Assembly (NCBI GenBank): GCA_002476495.1
Contig: DLKL01000041.1
Location: 1-15,226 of the forward strand
Direction of reading: 5' to 3'
DNA length: 15,226 bases
Source of the DNA: Lachnospiraceae bacterium UBA7589
Lineage (GTDB): Bacteria > Bacillota > Clostridia > Lachnospirales > Lachnospiraceae
The position numbers were made by a program, and so were the translations under genes. Of this stretch, positions 7,030 through 14,204 are shown in pieces. The stretch's first letter is position 1. The number at the start of each line of letters is the position of its first letter. Under the pieces are notes generated by a model that was not told the DNA's origin, searched no databases, and saw nothing but the letters and a program-made list of their open reading frames with translations.

Positions 7030-9351
7030 ATGAAACAAAAAAAATCACTTATTTTATTTTCCGGGTTGTTTATCTGTCTGCTGGCAGTCCTTTACCTGAG
7101 TCGTCAGACTCTTATGGCTGATAACAGGCATCAGGTCACATCCGTAACACCGGTAAGCTTTACTGACCAGGTAGAATTTTATGGGAATATATTTACCATA
7201 GACAATACCTACACAGCTCTGTGTCTTGACAGAAGCAAGGATACCCCACAGACAGGCACAAAGGTAAGCCTGAGCACAAATAGTAATCCATATATTAAAA
7301 AAATACTGTACTATGGGTACAAAGGTCCAATGGAATGGTCGGGATTTTCCGGTGAAAGTGAAGCAATTCTGGTTACATCAATAATGTTGTCCCAGGAATA
7401 TTCGGGAAACGGTTATAAAAATATCTGTGACAGCTTCAAGGAGTACCTTGACACTATGCCTGATCTTCCCGATTATAGCATTTCCTTTTCCGAAAACAAT
7501 ATAGGTACATATATCGAAAATGGGGTACAGAGAACCAAAGATATAACTTTGACAGGTGACAGCAGACTCTCCACCAATCTGTATCTTGATCAGGAGATGA
7601 TTGTTCACTTCTCCAGCGGACTCACCGGGACAGGAAATGTAACCCTGCATGGTGGAGATACATTTTACATTTCCGCCCCACTATCCTGCAACGGAAGCTG
7701 GAGCAGCGGCCTGCTGTCTATTAACGAACCGGGATATCAGGTTATAATCGCCACCTGTGAAAGTGATACAACCCAAAGTCTCGGATACCTTATTCCCGAT
7801 TCTGACTCTTCCGTGACACAACTATCTGTAAACTGGATGGATATGGGCTATATAGAAATTTTAAAGCAATCCCTCACTCCGGATATCATACAGGGAAATC
7901 CTTACTATTCGTTGGGAAATGCCTCATACAATGTTTATTCCACAAAGGATGATGCTATAAATTCCACTAATTCCATATGCACTATAACAACAGATTCCTC
8001 AGGATATGGCAAGTCTGTTGCTATACCTTTCGGAACCTATTACATCAGAGAAGTGGTTTCCCCTAAAGGCTTTGCTCTGTCAGATGAAATAATTACCACA
8101 TCAGTCAACTCAATCGTTTCATCACCTGTTACGGTATCTGATTCCCCTATACTAAAGCCTATTGAGATAAAAAAATACGGTGAGGTGGAAAATGATTTGA
8201 AAAGCCCTCTATGGGGAGCCGGATTCATGATTTGTCCTGTATCTTCACTTGATATTGACCAACAGGGAAATTACATCTGGGACTATGACTGTACAATTCC
8301 CCTTACAGAATCTGGTGAAAAGGAAATATTCACAAACAGCGGAGGATATGCCGTCACTATTCCCCTTCCATACGGTACCTATCTTATTAAAGAAACTACC
8401 GTTCCCAAAAATTATCTTCCTATGGCAGATACCACAGTCACTATAAATCAAAATGATAATTCCAACGAAAAAATGATTTATCTTACAGATAAAAGTTTCA
8501 AGGCCTATGTAAAAATAGTAAAAACGGATTCCACAACAGGTAATATAATTCTTGATAACCCTGCTACCTTTAAAATATGGTCCTTCGATTCCGAAAAATA
8601 TGTAAGCTTCGATATCGAAGATAATGGCATATGTTATACCCTGGACGAATTCTGCACCGATTCTGAGGGAACTTTAATAACCCCGCAGCCATTAATGCCG
8701 GGAAAATATCTTCTGGAAGAAATATGTCCGCCACAGGGATATTACCTGAATTCCCCGTCTCGAGGATATGTGCTGGATATATCCATGGACTCAGATTATG
8801 AAAAATACTGTGAAAACGGAACACCTGTAGATGGGGTAGGTATTTTCACGGTAACTATTGAAAATACACCTGTCAGAAAGAAAATACAAATTGTAAAGAA
8901 GCTGGAAGACCCTTCATATAACGGCAATTTTATTCCCGGTGCAGATATAAGCTTCAACATCTATGCATATGAAGATATATACTCACCCGGCAGCAAAAAC
9001 TTACTTTTCAAAAAAGGGGAGCTGGTAGAAACCATAACCACGGGGGCAGACGGCATATGTAAGACCTCCAAAGACTTACCTCTGGGAACTTATACCATAG
9101 AAGAGGCAAGTCCTCCTGCCGGATATGAAAGCTCACCTGTGAAAATTGTTTCATTGTCACAGGAAGCCGAATCCATGTCGGATGACCCCGAGATTGTCAC
9201 ACTTACTATTACAAATAATCTGAAGCCCCCTTTGGTTTTAGGTGAAACACACACTCCGGCTACAGGAGACAGAATGTATATATTCTTATTCATATTTCTT
9301 ATATCAGCCCTTTTACTTTTTCTTCTCAGAGTTAAAAAAATAAAATTCTGA
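7030..9351 (+). CDS. Cell-wall anchored SpaA/Cna-B adhesin with thioester-like N-terminal domain
   Basis: A secreted, sortase-anchored 773-residue surface protein. Residues 1-30 are a signal peptide (KQKK, then a hydrophobic core at 7-22). Residues 45-150 resemble the thioester/VaFE-type head of clostridial adhesins: ALCLDRSKDTP (C65) and KKILYYGYKGP (90-100). Residues 170-270 match the beta domain that usually follows (GGDTFYISAPL, SWSSGLLSI). Four SpaA/Cna-B domains follow, at about 273-372, 376-487, 491-612 and 617-729. Each has a Lys near its start (ILKQ, IKKYG, IVKTD, IVKKL) and an E-box: FGTYYIREV, YGTYLIKET, PGKYLLEEI, LGTYTIEEA. These fit intramolecular Lys-Asn/Asp isopeptide bonds. 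The sorting signal is TPATGD (742-747), then a hydrophobic helix and RVKKIKF. The ATG follows AAGGAGG. No sortase is nearby, so it must be anchored in trans. Confidence 0.92.
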   Translation: MKQKKSLILFSGLFICLLAVLYLSRQTLMADNRHQVTSVTPVSFTDQVEFYGNIFTIDNTYTALCLDRSKDTPQTGTKVSLSTNSNPYIKKILYYGYKGPMEWSGFSGESEAILVTSIMLSQEYSGNGYKNICDSFKEYLDTMPDLPDYSISFSENNIGTYIENGVQRTKDITLTGDSRLSTNLYLDQEMIVHFSSGLTGTGNVTLHGGDTFYISAPLSCNGSWSSGLLSINEPGYQVIIATCESDTTQSLGYLIPDSDSSVTQLSVNWMDMGYIEILKQSLTPDIIQGNPYYSLGNASYNVYSTKDDAINSTNSICTITTDSSGYGKSVAIPFGTYYIREVVSPKGFALSDEIITTSVNSIVSSPVTVSDSPILKPIEIKKYGEVENDLKSPLWGAGFMICPVSSLDIDQQGNYIWDYDCTIPLTESGEKEIFTNSGGYAVTIPLPYGTYLIKETTVPKNYLPMADTTVTINQNDNSNEKMIYLTDKSFKAYVKIVKTDSTTGNIILDNPATFKIWSFDSEKYVSFDIEDNGICYTLDEFCTDSEGTLITPQPLMPGKYLLEEICPPQGYYLNSPSRGYVLDISMDSDYEKYCENGTPVDGVGIFTVTIENTPVRKKIQIVKKLEDPSYNGNFIPGADISFNIYAYEDIYSPGSKNLLFKKGELVETITTGADGICKTSKDLPLGTYTIEEASPPAGYESSPVKIVSLSQEAESMSDDPEIVTLTITNNLKPPLVLGETHTPATGDRMYIFLFIFLISALLLFLLRVKKIKF

Positions 9352-9376
9352 TATTCACATTAAATCCAAATTAAAA

Positions 9377-9444
9377 ATCCGGAATTCTTAATTATCAGTA
9401 TTATTGTAAAATATACAATCAATACCAATACAAGAATTCCGGAT
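9377..9444. terminator. Long imperfect palindrome between convergent genes; likely terminator, minus strand favoured
   Basis: Outer arms ATCCGGAATTCTT (9377-9389) and AAGAATTCCGGAT (9432-9444) are perfect 13-bp complements. Inside them GTATTATTGTA (9398-9408) pairs with TACAATcAATAC (9414-9425) with one bulged C, around the loop AAATA. The 68-base whole forms a long hairpin with an asymmetric internal loop. On the minus strand the stem is followed by TTTTAATTT, which suits termination after the gene at 9457. On the plus strand the tail AATTATTAT is poorer. A small mobile palindrome (MITE/REP-like) cannot be excluded from one copy. Confidence 0.6.
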
Positions 9445-9456
9445 AATTATTATAGC

Positions 9457-9963
9457 TTAATCAAGCTTCTTTTTGTAGCAATCTAAAATATGTTCCTCTG
9501 TATTCTCATTTAAGTCCAGAATTACTCCTACAGTTCCTCCTTTTGTATTCACAAAGAAAACATAACTTTTCAGGGTACCGTCATCCTTGCCTGAGGAGAA
9601 ATCCTTCACGGTAAGATTCGCATTCACCTTAAACTCATTCTGGCATTTATCTGATTCAAAGGTCAAAACTCTTGATACATCAGATTCTTTAAACGAGTAT
9701 ATATCCTTTCTTGAGGACTTATTAACTATTTTCGAAATATCACAATCTCCGTTCACAAACAGATATTCATACTCAACATTAAAGCCTTGCTTTACCATGT
9801 ATGTAAGGAATCCCGCTACTACAATAATAGCAATACCCGGGCTAAAGCTTACAAACAAAATAAAATAAATCCCAAGACAGACACCGGATATACAAAGTCC
9901 CAAAAGCCCTTTCTGTTTAAAGTCCGGTTTAGCTATAAGAATTTGCTCAACATATTTATCCAA
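9457..9963 (-). CDS. Two-helix membrane protein of unknown function (DUF6106-like)
   Basis: The product is 168 residues. The start is a TTG at 9963, 7 bases after AGGAG, and no early in-frame ATG exists. After a short N-terminal segment, residues about 18-38 and 39-56 form a hydrophobic hairpin. A soluble C-terminal domain begins with VEYEYLFVNGDCDISKI (about 63-79). That stretch matches what I remember of the clostridial DUF6106 family ('EYEYxYxNGxxDIxKI'), and I offer the name on memory only. The C-terminal domain looks beta-rich and contains a single Cys near its middle. It lies 18 bases after the nfnB stop on the same strand, so it is very likely the third gene of the nfnAB transcript, before the palindrome. 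No enzymatic motif is visible. Confidence 0.8.
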   Translation of the reverse strand: MDKYVEQILIAKPDFKQKGLLGLCISGVCLGIYFILFVSFSPGIAIIVVAGFLTYMVKQGFNVEYEYLFVNGDCDISKIVNKSSRKDIYSFKESDVSRVLTFESDKCQNEFKVNANLTVKDFSSGKDDGTLKSYVFFVNTKGGTVGVILDLNENTEEHILDCYKKKLD

Positions 9964-9981
9964 AATATCACTCCTGTTATT

Positions 9982-11370
9982 TTATCTTTCACTGAGAGCT
10001 TCATCTATAGCTCTTGCTGCCTTCTTGCCGGCACCCATAGCAAGTATTACTGTGGCTGCACCGGTAACCACATCACCACCGGCATACACATTTTTTCTTG
10101 TAGTTTCATTAGTCTCATCCTGGACAATAATGCCGCCCCACTTTTGTGTTTCAAGACCTTCCGTAGTCTTTCTGATAAGCGGATTAGGTGACTGACCAAT
10201 AGCTATAACTACAGTTTCCACATCTATCACATAGTTGGAGCCTTCTATAGGTTCAGGTCTTCTTCTTCCTGATGCATCAGGTTCACCAAGCTTTTGTTCC
10301 ACAACCTCTATTCCCTTAACCCATCCTTCTTCTCCGTGGATTTCTACAGGATTATTCAAGAGTTTAAAGATTACTCCTTCTTCCTTTGCATGTTCTACTT
10401 CTTCAGCCCTTGCAGGAACCTCCTCGGCACCTCTACGATAGACGATATATACTTCTTTTGCTCCAAGTCGTTTTGCTGTTCTTGCTGCGTCCATAGCAAC
10501 ATTTCCCGCTCCTACTACCGCAACTCTTTCACCAACCTTAACAGGTGTTGGAACCTGCCCCTTTTTATATCCCTTCATAAGATTAACCCTGGTAAGAAAT
10601 TCATTTGCCGAATACACTCCAAGCAGGTTTTCACCCGGTATTCTGAGGAAATTAGGCAGACCTGCTCCTGTTCCGAGAAATACTGCCTCAAAGCCCTTTG
10701 CAAACAAATCATCAACAGTAAGAGAACGTCCTATTACCACATTAGTTTCAAGCTTTACACCCATGTCGGTAATATTTTCCAATTCCCTGGCCACAAGAGA
10801 CTTAGGAAGTCTGAATTCGGGAATACCATAGCTCAGAACTCCACCTGCTTTATGTAAAGCTTCAAAAATGGTAACCTCATAGCCTTTTTTTGCCAGCTCA
10901 CCGGCACATGTTATTCCCGCCGGACCTGATCCTACAACTGCAACCTTTTTACCGTTCTTTACTATATCGAGTTCAGGTTTAGTACCATTTTTCATATGGT
11001 AATCGGCGACAAAACGCTCCAATCTTCCTATGGATACTGATTCACCCTTTATTCCTCTTACACACTTACCTTCACACTGGTTTTCCTGCGGACATACTCT
11101 TCCACATATAGCAGGCAATGCATTTTCACTGGTAATAATTTCATATGCTTTTTCAAAATTTCCGGCCGCAACCTGCTCAATAAACCCTGGAATAGGTACA
11201 TTTACAGGGCATCCTGTCATACAAGGTTTATTTTTACAATTAATACACCTTGCAGCTTCCTCCATTGCCATCTCGGCTGTATACCCCATAGCTACTTCTT
11301 CAAAATTCTTATTTCTTATATCAGGCTCCTGCTGTGGCATTGGAACCTTTGTCAGACTCATATTCGGCAT
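9982..11370 (-). CDS. nfnB: NfnB, large subunit of NADH-dependent reduced ferredoxin:NADP+ oxidoreductase
   Basis: NfnB carries the bifurcating FAD and the NADPH and ferredoxin sites of the Nfn transhydrogenase. The start is the ATG at 11370 behind GAGGAG; a TTG-initiated reading from 11394 would overlap nfnA and swallow that site. The product is 462 residues. Two [4Fe-4S] cysteine sets are visible: C42, C45, C50, C54 (RCINCKNKPCMTGCP) and C89, C93, C99, C103 (CGRVC, CEGKC). The FAD-binding GSGPAG is at 147-152, the NADPH-binding GAGNVAMDAARTAKRLGA at 287-304, and the closing AGGDVVTGAATVILAMGAGKKAA at 430-452. The fold is shared with glutamate synthase small subunit GltD and with sulfide dehydrogenase. 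The adjacent nfnA, 13 bases upstream, decides for Nfn. Confidence 0.93.
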   Translation of the reverse strand: MPNMSLTKVPMPQQEPDIRNKNFEEVAMGYTAEMAMEEAARCINCKNKPCMTGCPVNVPIPGFIEQVAAGNFEKAYEIITSENALPAICGRVCPQENQCEGKCVRGIKGESVSIGRLERFVADYHMKNGTKPELDIVKNGKKVAVVGSGPAGITCAGELAKKGYEVTIFEALHKAGGVLSYGIPEFRLPKSLVARELENITDMGVKLETNVVIGRSLTVDDLFAKGFEAVFLGTGAGLPNFLRIPGENLLGVYSANEFLTRVNLMKGYKKGQVPTPVKVGERVAVVGAGNVAMDAARTAKRLGAKEVYIVYRRGAEEVPARAEEVEHAKEEGVIFKLLNNPVEIHGEEGWVKGIEVVEQKLGEPDASGRRRPEPIEGSNYVIDVETVVIAIGQSPNPLIRKTTEGLETQKWGGIIVQDETNETTRKNVYAGGDVVTGAATVILAMGAGKKAARAIDEALSER

Positions 11371-11383
11371 AGCTTTATCTCCT

Positions 11384-12205
11384 CTATTCTGCAATTCTCA
11401 TCATACATTCATGTTCTTCTTCTTTAAAGAATGTCTGTCTCTTCATACATTCATCAAAATCAACAAGGAATCCGTCAAAATCAGGACCGTCAACACAGGC
11501 AAATTTGGTTTCCCCACCTACGGTTACACGACAGCCTCCACACATTCCTGTTCCATCTATCATAATGGGATTGAGGGAAACTGTAGTTTTAAGATCAGCC
11601 GGTTTTGTTGTAGCTACAACAAATTTCATCATAATAAGAGGTCCTATTGCAATTGCATGGTCGTATTTTTCACCATTGTCAAGAAGCTCCTGGATTTTTT
11701 TAGTTACGACTCCTTTTTCTCCTAAAGAACCGTCATCAGTCATAATATACACATGCTTACAGAAGCTGGCAAATTTTTCAGCAAGAATAACAAATTCCGC
11801 CGAACGTCCACCAATAATCACATCACACTCCACGCCCTGTTCAGACAGCTTCTTCAACTGCGGATATAAAGGTGCAGCTCCTACACCACCGGCAATTCCC
11901 AATACCCTGTTCCATTTTTCGAATGGAGCAGGCTGTCCTAAAGGTCCGACAAAGTCAAGAAAAGCGTCACCTTCTTCAAGTTTAGAGAATAGCTTAGTAG
12001 AATATCCTACTACCTGGAAAATAATAGTAACCGAATTCTTTTCTCTGTCAAAATCAGCAATAGTAAGTGGAATTCTTTCACCATCCTCATCTATTCTAAC
12101 AATAACAAATTGTCCTGCCTCACAACGGGCTGCAACATATGGAGCTTCAACCTCCATCATAATAACAGCCTGATTAAGGACTTCCTTTTTCAAAATCTTA
12201 TACAC
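11384..12205 (-). CDS. nfnA: NfnA, small subunit of NADH-dependent reduced ferredoxin:NADP+ oxidoreductase
   Basis: NfnA is the NADH-oxidising subunit: FAD domain, NAD domain and a [2Fe-2S] centre that passes electrons to the NfnB flavin. I choose the GTG at 12205, which gives the family-typical N-terminus (M/V)YKILKKEVL and follows GGGGGA by 7 bases. The ATG at 12220 has no ribosome binding site and would add five residues. From that GTG the product is 273 residues. ERIPLTIADFD (43-53) is the FAD-binding segment and GIAGGVGAAPLYP (103-115) the NAD-binding one. IDGTGMCGGCRV then FACVDGP provides C222, C225 and C237. D217 corresponds to the Asp ligand known in some Nfn structures. A strong promoter lies 50-80 bases upstream. 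A dihydroorotate dehydrogenase electron-transfer subunit is the main alternative and is ruled out by the nfnB neighbour. Confidence 0.93.
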   Translation of the reverse strand: MYKILKKEVLNQAVIMMEVEAPYVAARCEAGQFVIVRIDEDGERIPLTIADFDREKNSVTIIFQVVGYSTKLFSKLEEGDAFLDFVGPLGQPAPFEKWNRVLGIAGGVGAAPLYPQLKKLSEQGVECDVIIGGRSAEFVILAEKFASFCKHVYIMTDDGSLGEKGVVTKKIQELLDNGEKYDHAIAIGPLIMMKFVVATTKPADLKTTVSLNPIMIDGTGMCGGCRVTVGGETKFACVDGPDFDGFLVDFDECMKRQTFFKEEEHECMMRIAE

Positions 12206-12256
12206 GAGACTATCCCCCATTCAAATTTATTGCCATTGCTGTACGCAAATCGATTT

Positions 12257-12286
12257 ATTATAACATACCCTGTTCCTGTTTTACAA
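12257..12286 (-). promoter_or_regulatory. Extended -10 sigma-A promoter of the nfnAB unit
   Basis: On the minus strand TTGTAA (12286-12281), 18 bases, then a perfect TATAAT (12262-12257) preceded by TGT (extended -10). Transcription would begin near 12250, about 45 bases before the GTG at 12205. It lies in the 150-base gap after the GNAT gene, so nfnA-nfnB and the membrane gene form their own unit. Confidence 0.6.
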
Positions 12287-12355
12287 CGCAAATGTTAGAA
12301 AAAGCCATACCGATTTACATATTTATTACATAATGGTTAATCATCTGTCCTGATT

Positions 12356-13381
12356 TTATACTATCTCATCAAAAAAACATTTTGATAACAGATTCGAAGC
12401 AACCCGGTTGGTTGGTTCAGACAAGCCCCGAACCATTATTCCCTTACCGTCTCTGATATTCATATTGACACCTTCCGCAAGATGTTTAACGTCTTCTACA
12501 TCCTCCTGGCATAATGTAATCTCAAGCCGGTCGCAGGACACATCCAGAGCCTGTTTTATTCCGCAATTCAAAAGTGCCATCATATTCCCCCTGCTGGACC
12601 AGAAACGTTCTATATACATAATATCATCACATATATCATATGCAAAGGTTCCAACAAAATTATGATATATCACTTCTCCGTTATCACCGTTTTCAGTTTC
12701 TGTAACAATATTTACATCTCCATGCTGGCAAATATGCTCCATTAGAAGTCTTTGCATATATTTGCTATTTCTTACGGAAAAGGCATTGTACTGACCGGTC
12801 ATTATAGCATTAAGCCATTCCGAAAATTTTTCAAGTTCTCTTTTCCCTATAAGGCTTTGTCTGTTTATCTCAAGCTTAAGGGATGCCAGGTTATCCACAA
12901 TATCTCTGTTGGCCTTCTCCCTGTCAATAATTCCAAGCTCCAGTATTTTTGTGTTATATACCTTTTTGAAGCCAAGTCCTGTATAATATTCTTCTTTCTC
13001 TGGCATAAGAAAAATAAAAGGACATTCATTTTTCAAATCCCTTATAATTTTTTCCAGCATAGCTCTCATAATGCCCCGTCGTCTCATATCCGGAGTAACT
13101 GCTACACCCACAACATAATATGACTTGCATTTTTCCCCCATATAGCTTATTTCATATGGATTAAGATGTACCATTCCAACAAGTCTGTCTTCAATATATG
13201 CAGAAAGGACTTTATTTTCAGGCCAGACATTTTGAAAATAGTATTCAACAAAGCTGTCCCTGTCCATAAAAGTTTTCTGCCACATATCCTTTATATCCTT
13301 CAGATTATTTTTTTCATAAGAAAACCTGACACTCTCAGAATTAAATTTTTTATTTTTTGTATCTGCCGTGAACTCTTCCAT
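12356..13381 (-). CDS. GNAT N-acetyltransferase with Eis-like architecture
   Basis: The product is 341 residues, cytoplasmic. Residues about 15-145 are a GNAT domain. The acetyl-CoA motif A is VVGVAVTPDMRRRGIMRAML (90-109), with the R-R-R-G-I/M pyrophosphate loop, and YYTGLGFKKVY (132-142) is the usual C-terminal GNAT strand. The extra 200 residues continue with a second GNAT-like/SCP2-like half ending in ...NLLSKCFFDEIV. This matches the overall build of Eis-type acetyltransferases (two GNAT-like halves plus a sterol-carrier-like domain), which acetylate lysines or aminoglycosides. The protein is shorter than mycobacterial Eis (about 400), so the third domain may be reduced. The substrate cannot be told from sequence. 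The ATG follows AGGAA, and the ispF stop lies 3 bases upstream, implying translational coupling. Confidence 0.85.
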   Translation of the reverse strand: MEEFTADTKNKKFNSESVRFSYEKNNLKDIKDMWQKTFMDRDSFVEYYFQNVWPENKVLSAYIEDRLVGMVHLNPYEISYMGEKCKSYYVVGVAVTPDMRRRGIMRAMLEKIIRDLKNECPFIFLMPEKEEYYTGLGFKKVYNTKILELGIIDREKANRDIVDNLASLKLEINRQSLIGKRELEKFSEWLNAIMTGQYNAFSVRNSKYMQRLLMEHICQHGDVNIVTETENGDNGEVIYHNFVGTFAYDICDDIMYIERFWSSRGNMMALLNCGIKQALDVSCDRLEITLCQEDVEDVKHLAEGVNMNIRDGKGIMVRGLSEPTNRVASNLLSKCFFDEIV

Positions 13382-13384
13382 ATG

Positions 13385-13948
13385 CTATTCCTGCTTTTTC
13401 CTCCCACATCCGGGGCATCCGTTACACATATCACCGGATGACATAACATCATAATTGTCTCTGTAATCAAAATTGTTAACTGTCTCGACAAGGCATACTG
13501 CCTGGGCGCTGATTCCAAGCTCCCGGCCTGTAAATCCCATGCCCTCCTCAGTTGTAGCTTTTATATTAATCTGACTAATATCAATACCCAGGCTTTTTGA
13601 TATATTGCTTTTCATTTCTTCAATGTACGGTGACATTTTAGGCTTTTGAGCGACAATTGTCGCATCGATATTGCCAATCAGCATATTATTCCTGTCCACC
13701 ATACCGGCTACCTCTTCTAAAAGATAAAGACTGTTCACATCCTTGTATTTCTCATCTGTATCGGGGAAGTGCTTTCCTATATCTCCAAGTCCACAGGCTC
13801 CCAGTATAGAATCCATAATTGCATGAGTGAGTACATCCGCATCAGAATGACCCAGCAAGCCTTTTTCATATGGAATATGAACACCACCTATTATAAGTTT
13901 CCTTCCTTCCACAAGCTTATGAACATCATAACCCATTCCTACTCTCAT
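13385..13948 (-). CDS. ispF: 2-C-methyl-D-erythritol 2,4-cyclodiphosphate synthase with Cys-rich C-terminal extension
   Basis: IspF converts CDP-methylerythritol 2-phosphate to the 2,4-cyclodiphosphate plus CMP in the MEP isoprenoid pathway. The active-site metal ligands D8, H10 (GYDVH) and H42 (LTHA) are in place. LLGHSDADVL (31-40), GLGDIGKHFPDTD (53-65) and IKATTEEGMGFTGRE (129-143) are standard. The family is usually about 155-160 residues, ending near residue 155 here. This protein has 187, and the added 30 residues end in MCNGCPGCGRKKQE, a CxxCxxC cluster (C175, C178, C181). The start is the ATG at 13948, after AGAGG at 11 bases. No IspD is fused or adjacent. It leads a two-gene unit with the GNAT gene. 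Confidence 0.95.
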   Translation of the reverse strand: MRVGMGYDVHKLVEGRKLIIGGVHIPYEKGLLGHSDADVLTHAIMDSILGACGLGDIGKHFPDTDEKYKDVNSLYLLEEVAGMVDRNNMLIGNIDATIVAQKPKMSPYIEEMKSNISKSLGIDISQINIKATTEEGMGFTGRELGISAQAVCLVETVNNFDYRDNYDVMSSGDMCNGCPGCGRKKQE

Positions 13949-14029
13949 CTATGTTATATCCTCTTACTTTATCGTAGTAGTTTTTACAGACCCTCTCCAA
14001 GGTCATCAAACATTCGCTATGTTTTGGCA

Positions 14030-14053
14030 ATTATAGTTCGTTATATGAACTAT
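14030..14053 (-). promoter_or_regulatory. Inverted repeat over a -10-like box upstream of ispF
   Basis: ATAGTTC (14033-14039) and GAACTAT (14047-14053) are 7-bp inverted arms with a 7-base loop. On the minus strand a perfect TATAAT (14035-14030) overlaps the left arm, about 80 bases before ispF. No good -35 is found at 16-18 bases. This could be an operator-covered promoter, or chance in AT-rich DNA. Confidence 0.3.
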
Positions 14054-14136
14054 TTCATTTATATAATACAGATAATTTATCATATTTATGTATCTATTTC
14101 AAATATGATTTATGGCTATTCATATAAAAATACATA

Positions 14137-14165
14137 TTTACTGATTTGAAATTTCATTGTAAAAT
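14137..14165 (+). promoter_or_regulatory. Candidate promoter of the TPM-domain gene
   Basis: TTTACT (14137-14142), 17 bases, then TAAAAT (14160-14165), matching sigma-A consensus at 4 and 5 of 6 positions. It sits 39 bases before the ATG at 14205 and clear of its AAGGAGG site, giving a leader of about 30 bases. Confidence 0.4.
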
Positions 14166-14204
14166 ATGTACAAAAGACAAAAACATACTTAAGGAGGATT
14201 TAAT

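Noticed and set aside
10294..10857. 187-residue plus-strand open frame
   Set aside because: Antisense shadow of nfnB, which has full family motifs on the other strand; no ribosome binding site.
9982..11370. GltD (glutamate synthase small subunit)
   Set aside because: The fold is shared, but the gene 13 bases upstream is clearly nfnA and no gltB is present.
11030..11725. 231-residue plus-strand open frame
   Set aside because: Antisense to nfnA/nfnB and spanning their junction; composition looks like reverse-complement coding.
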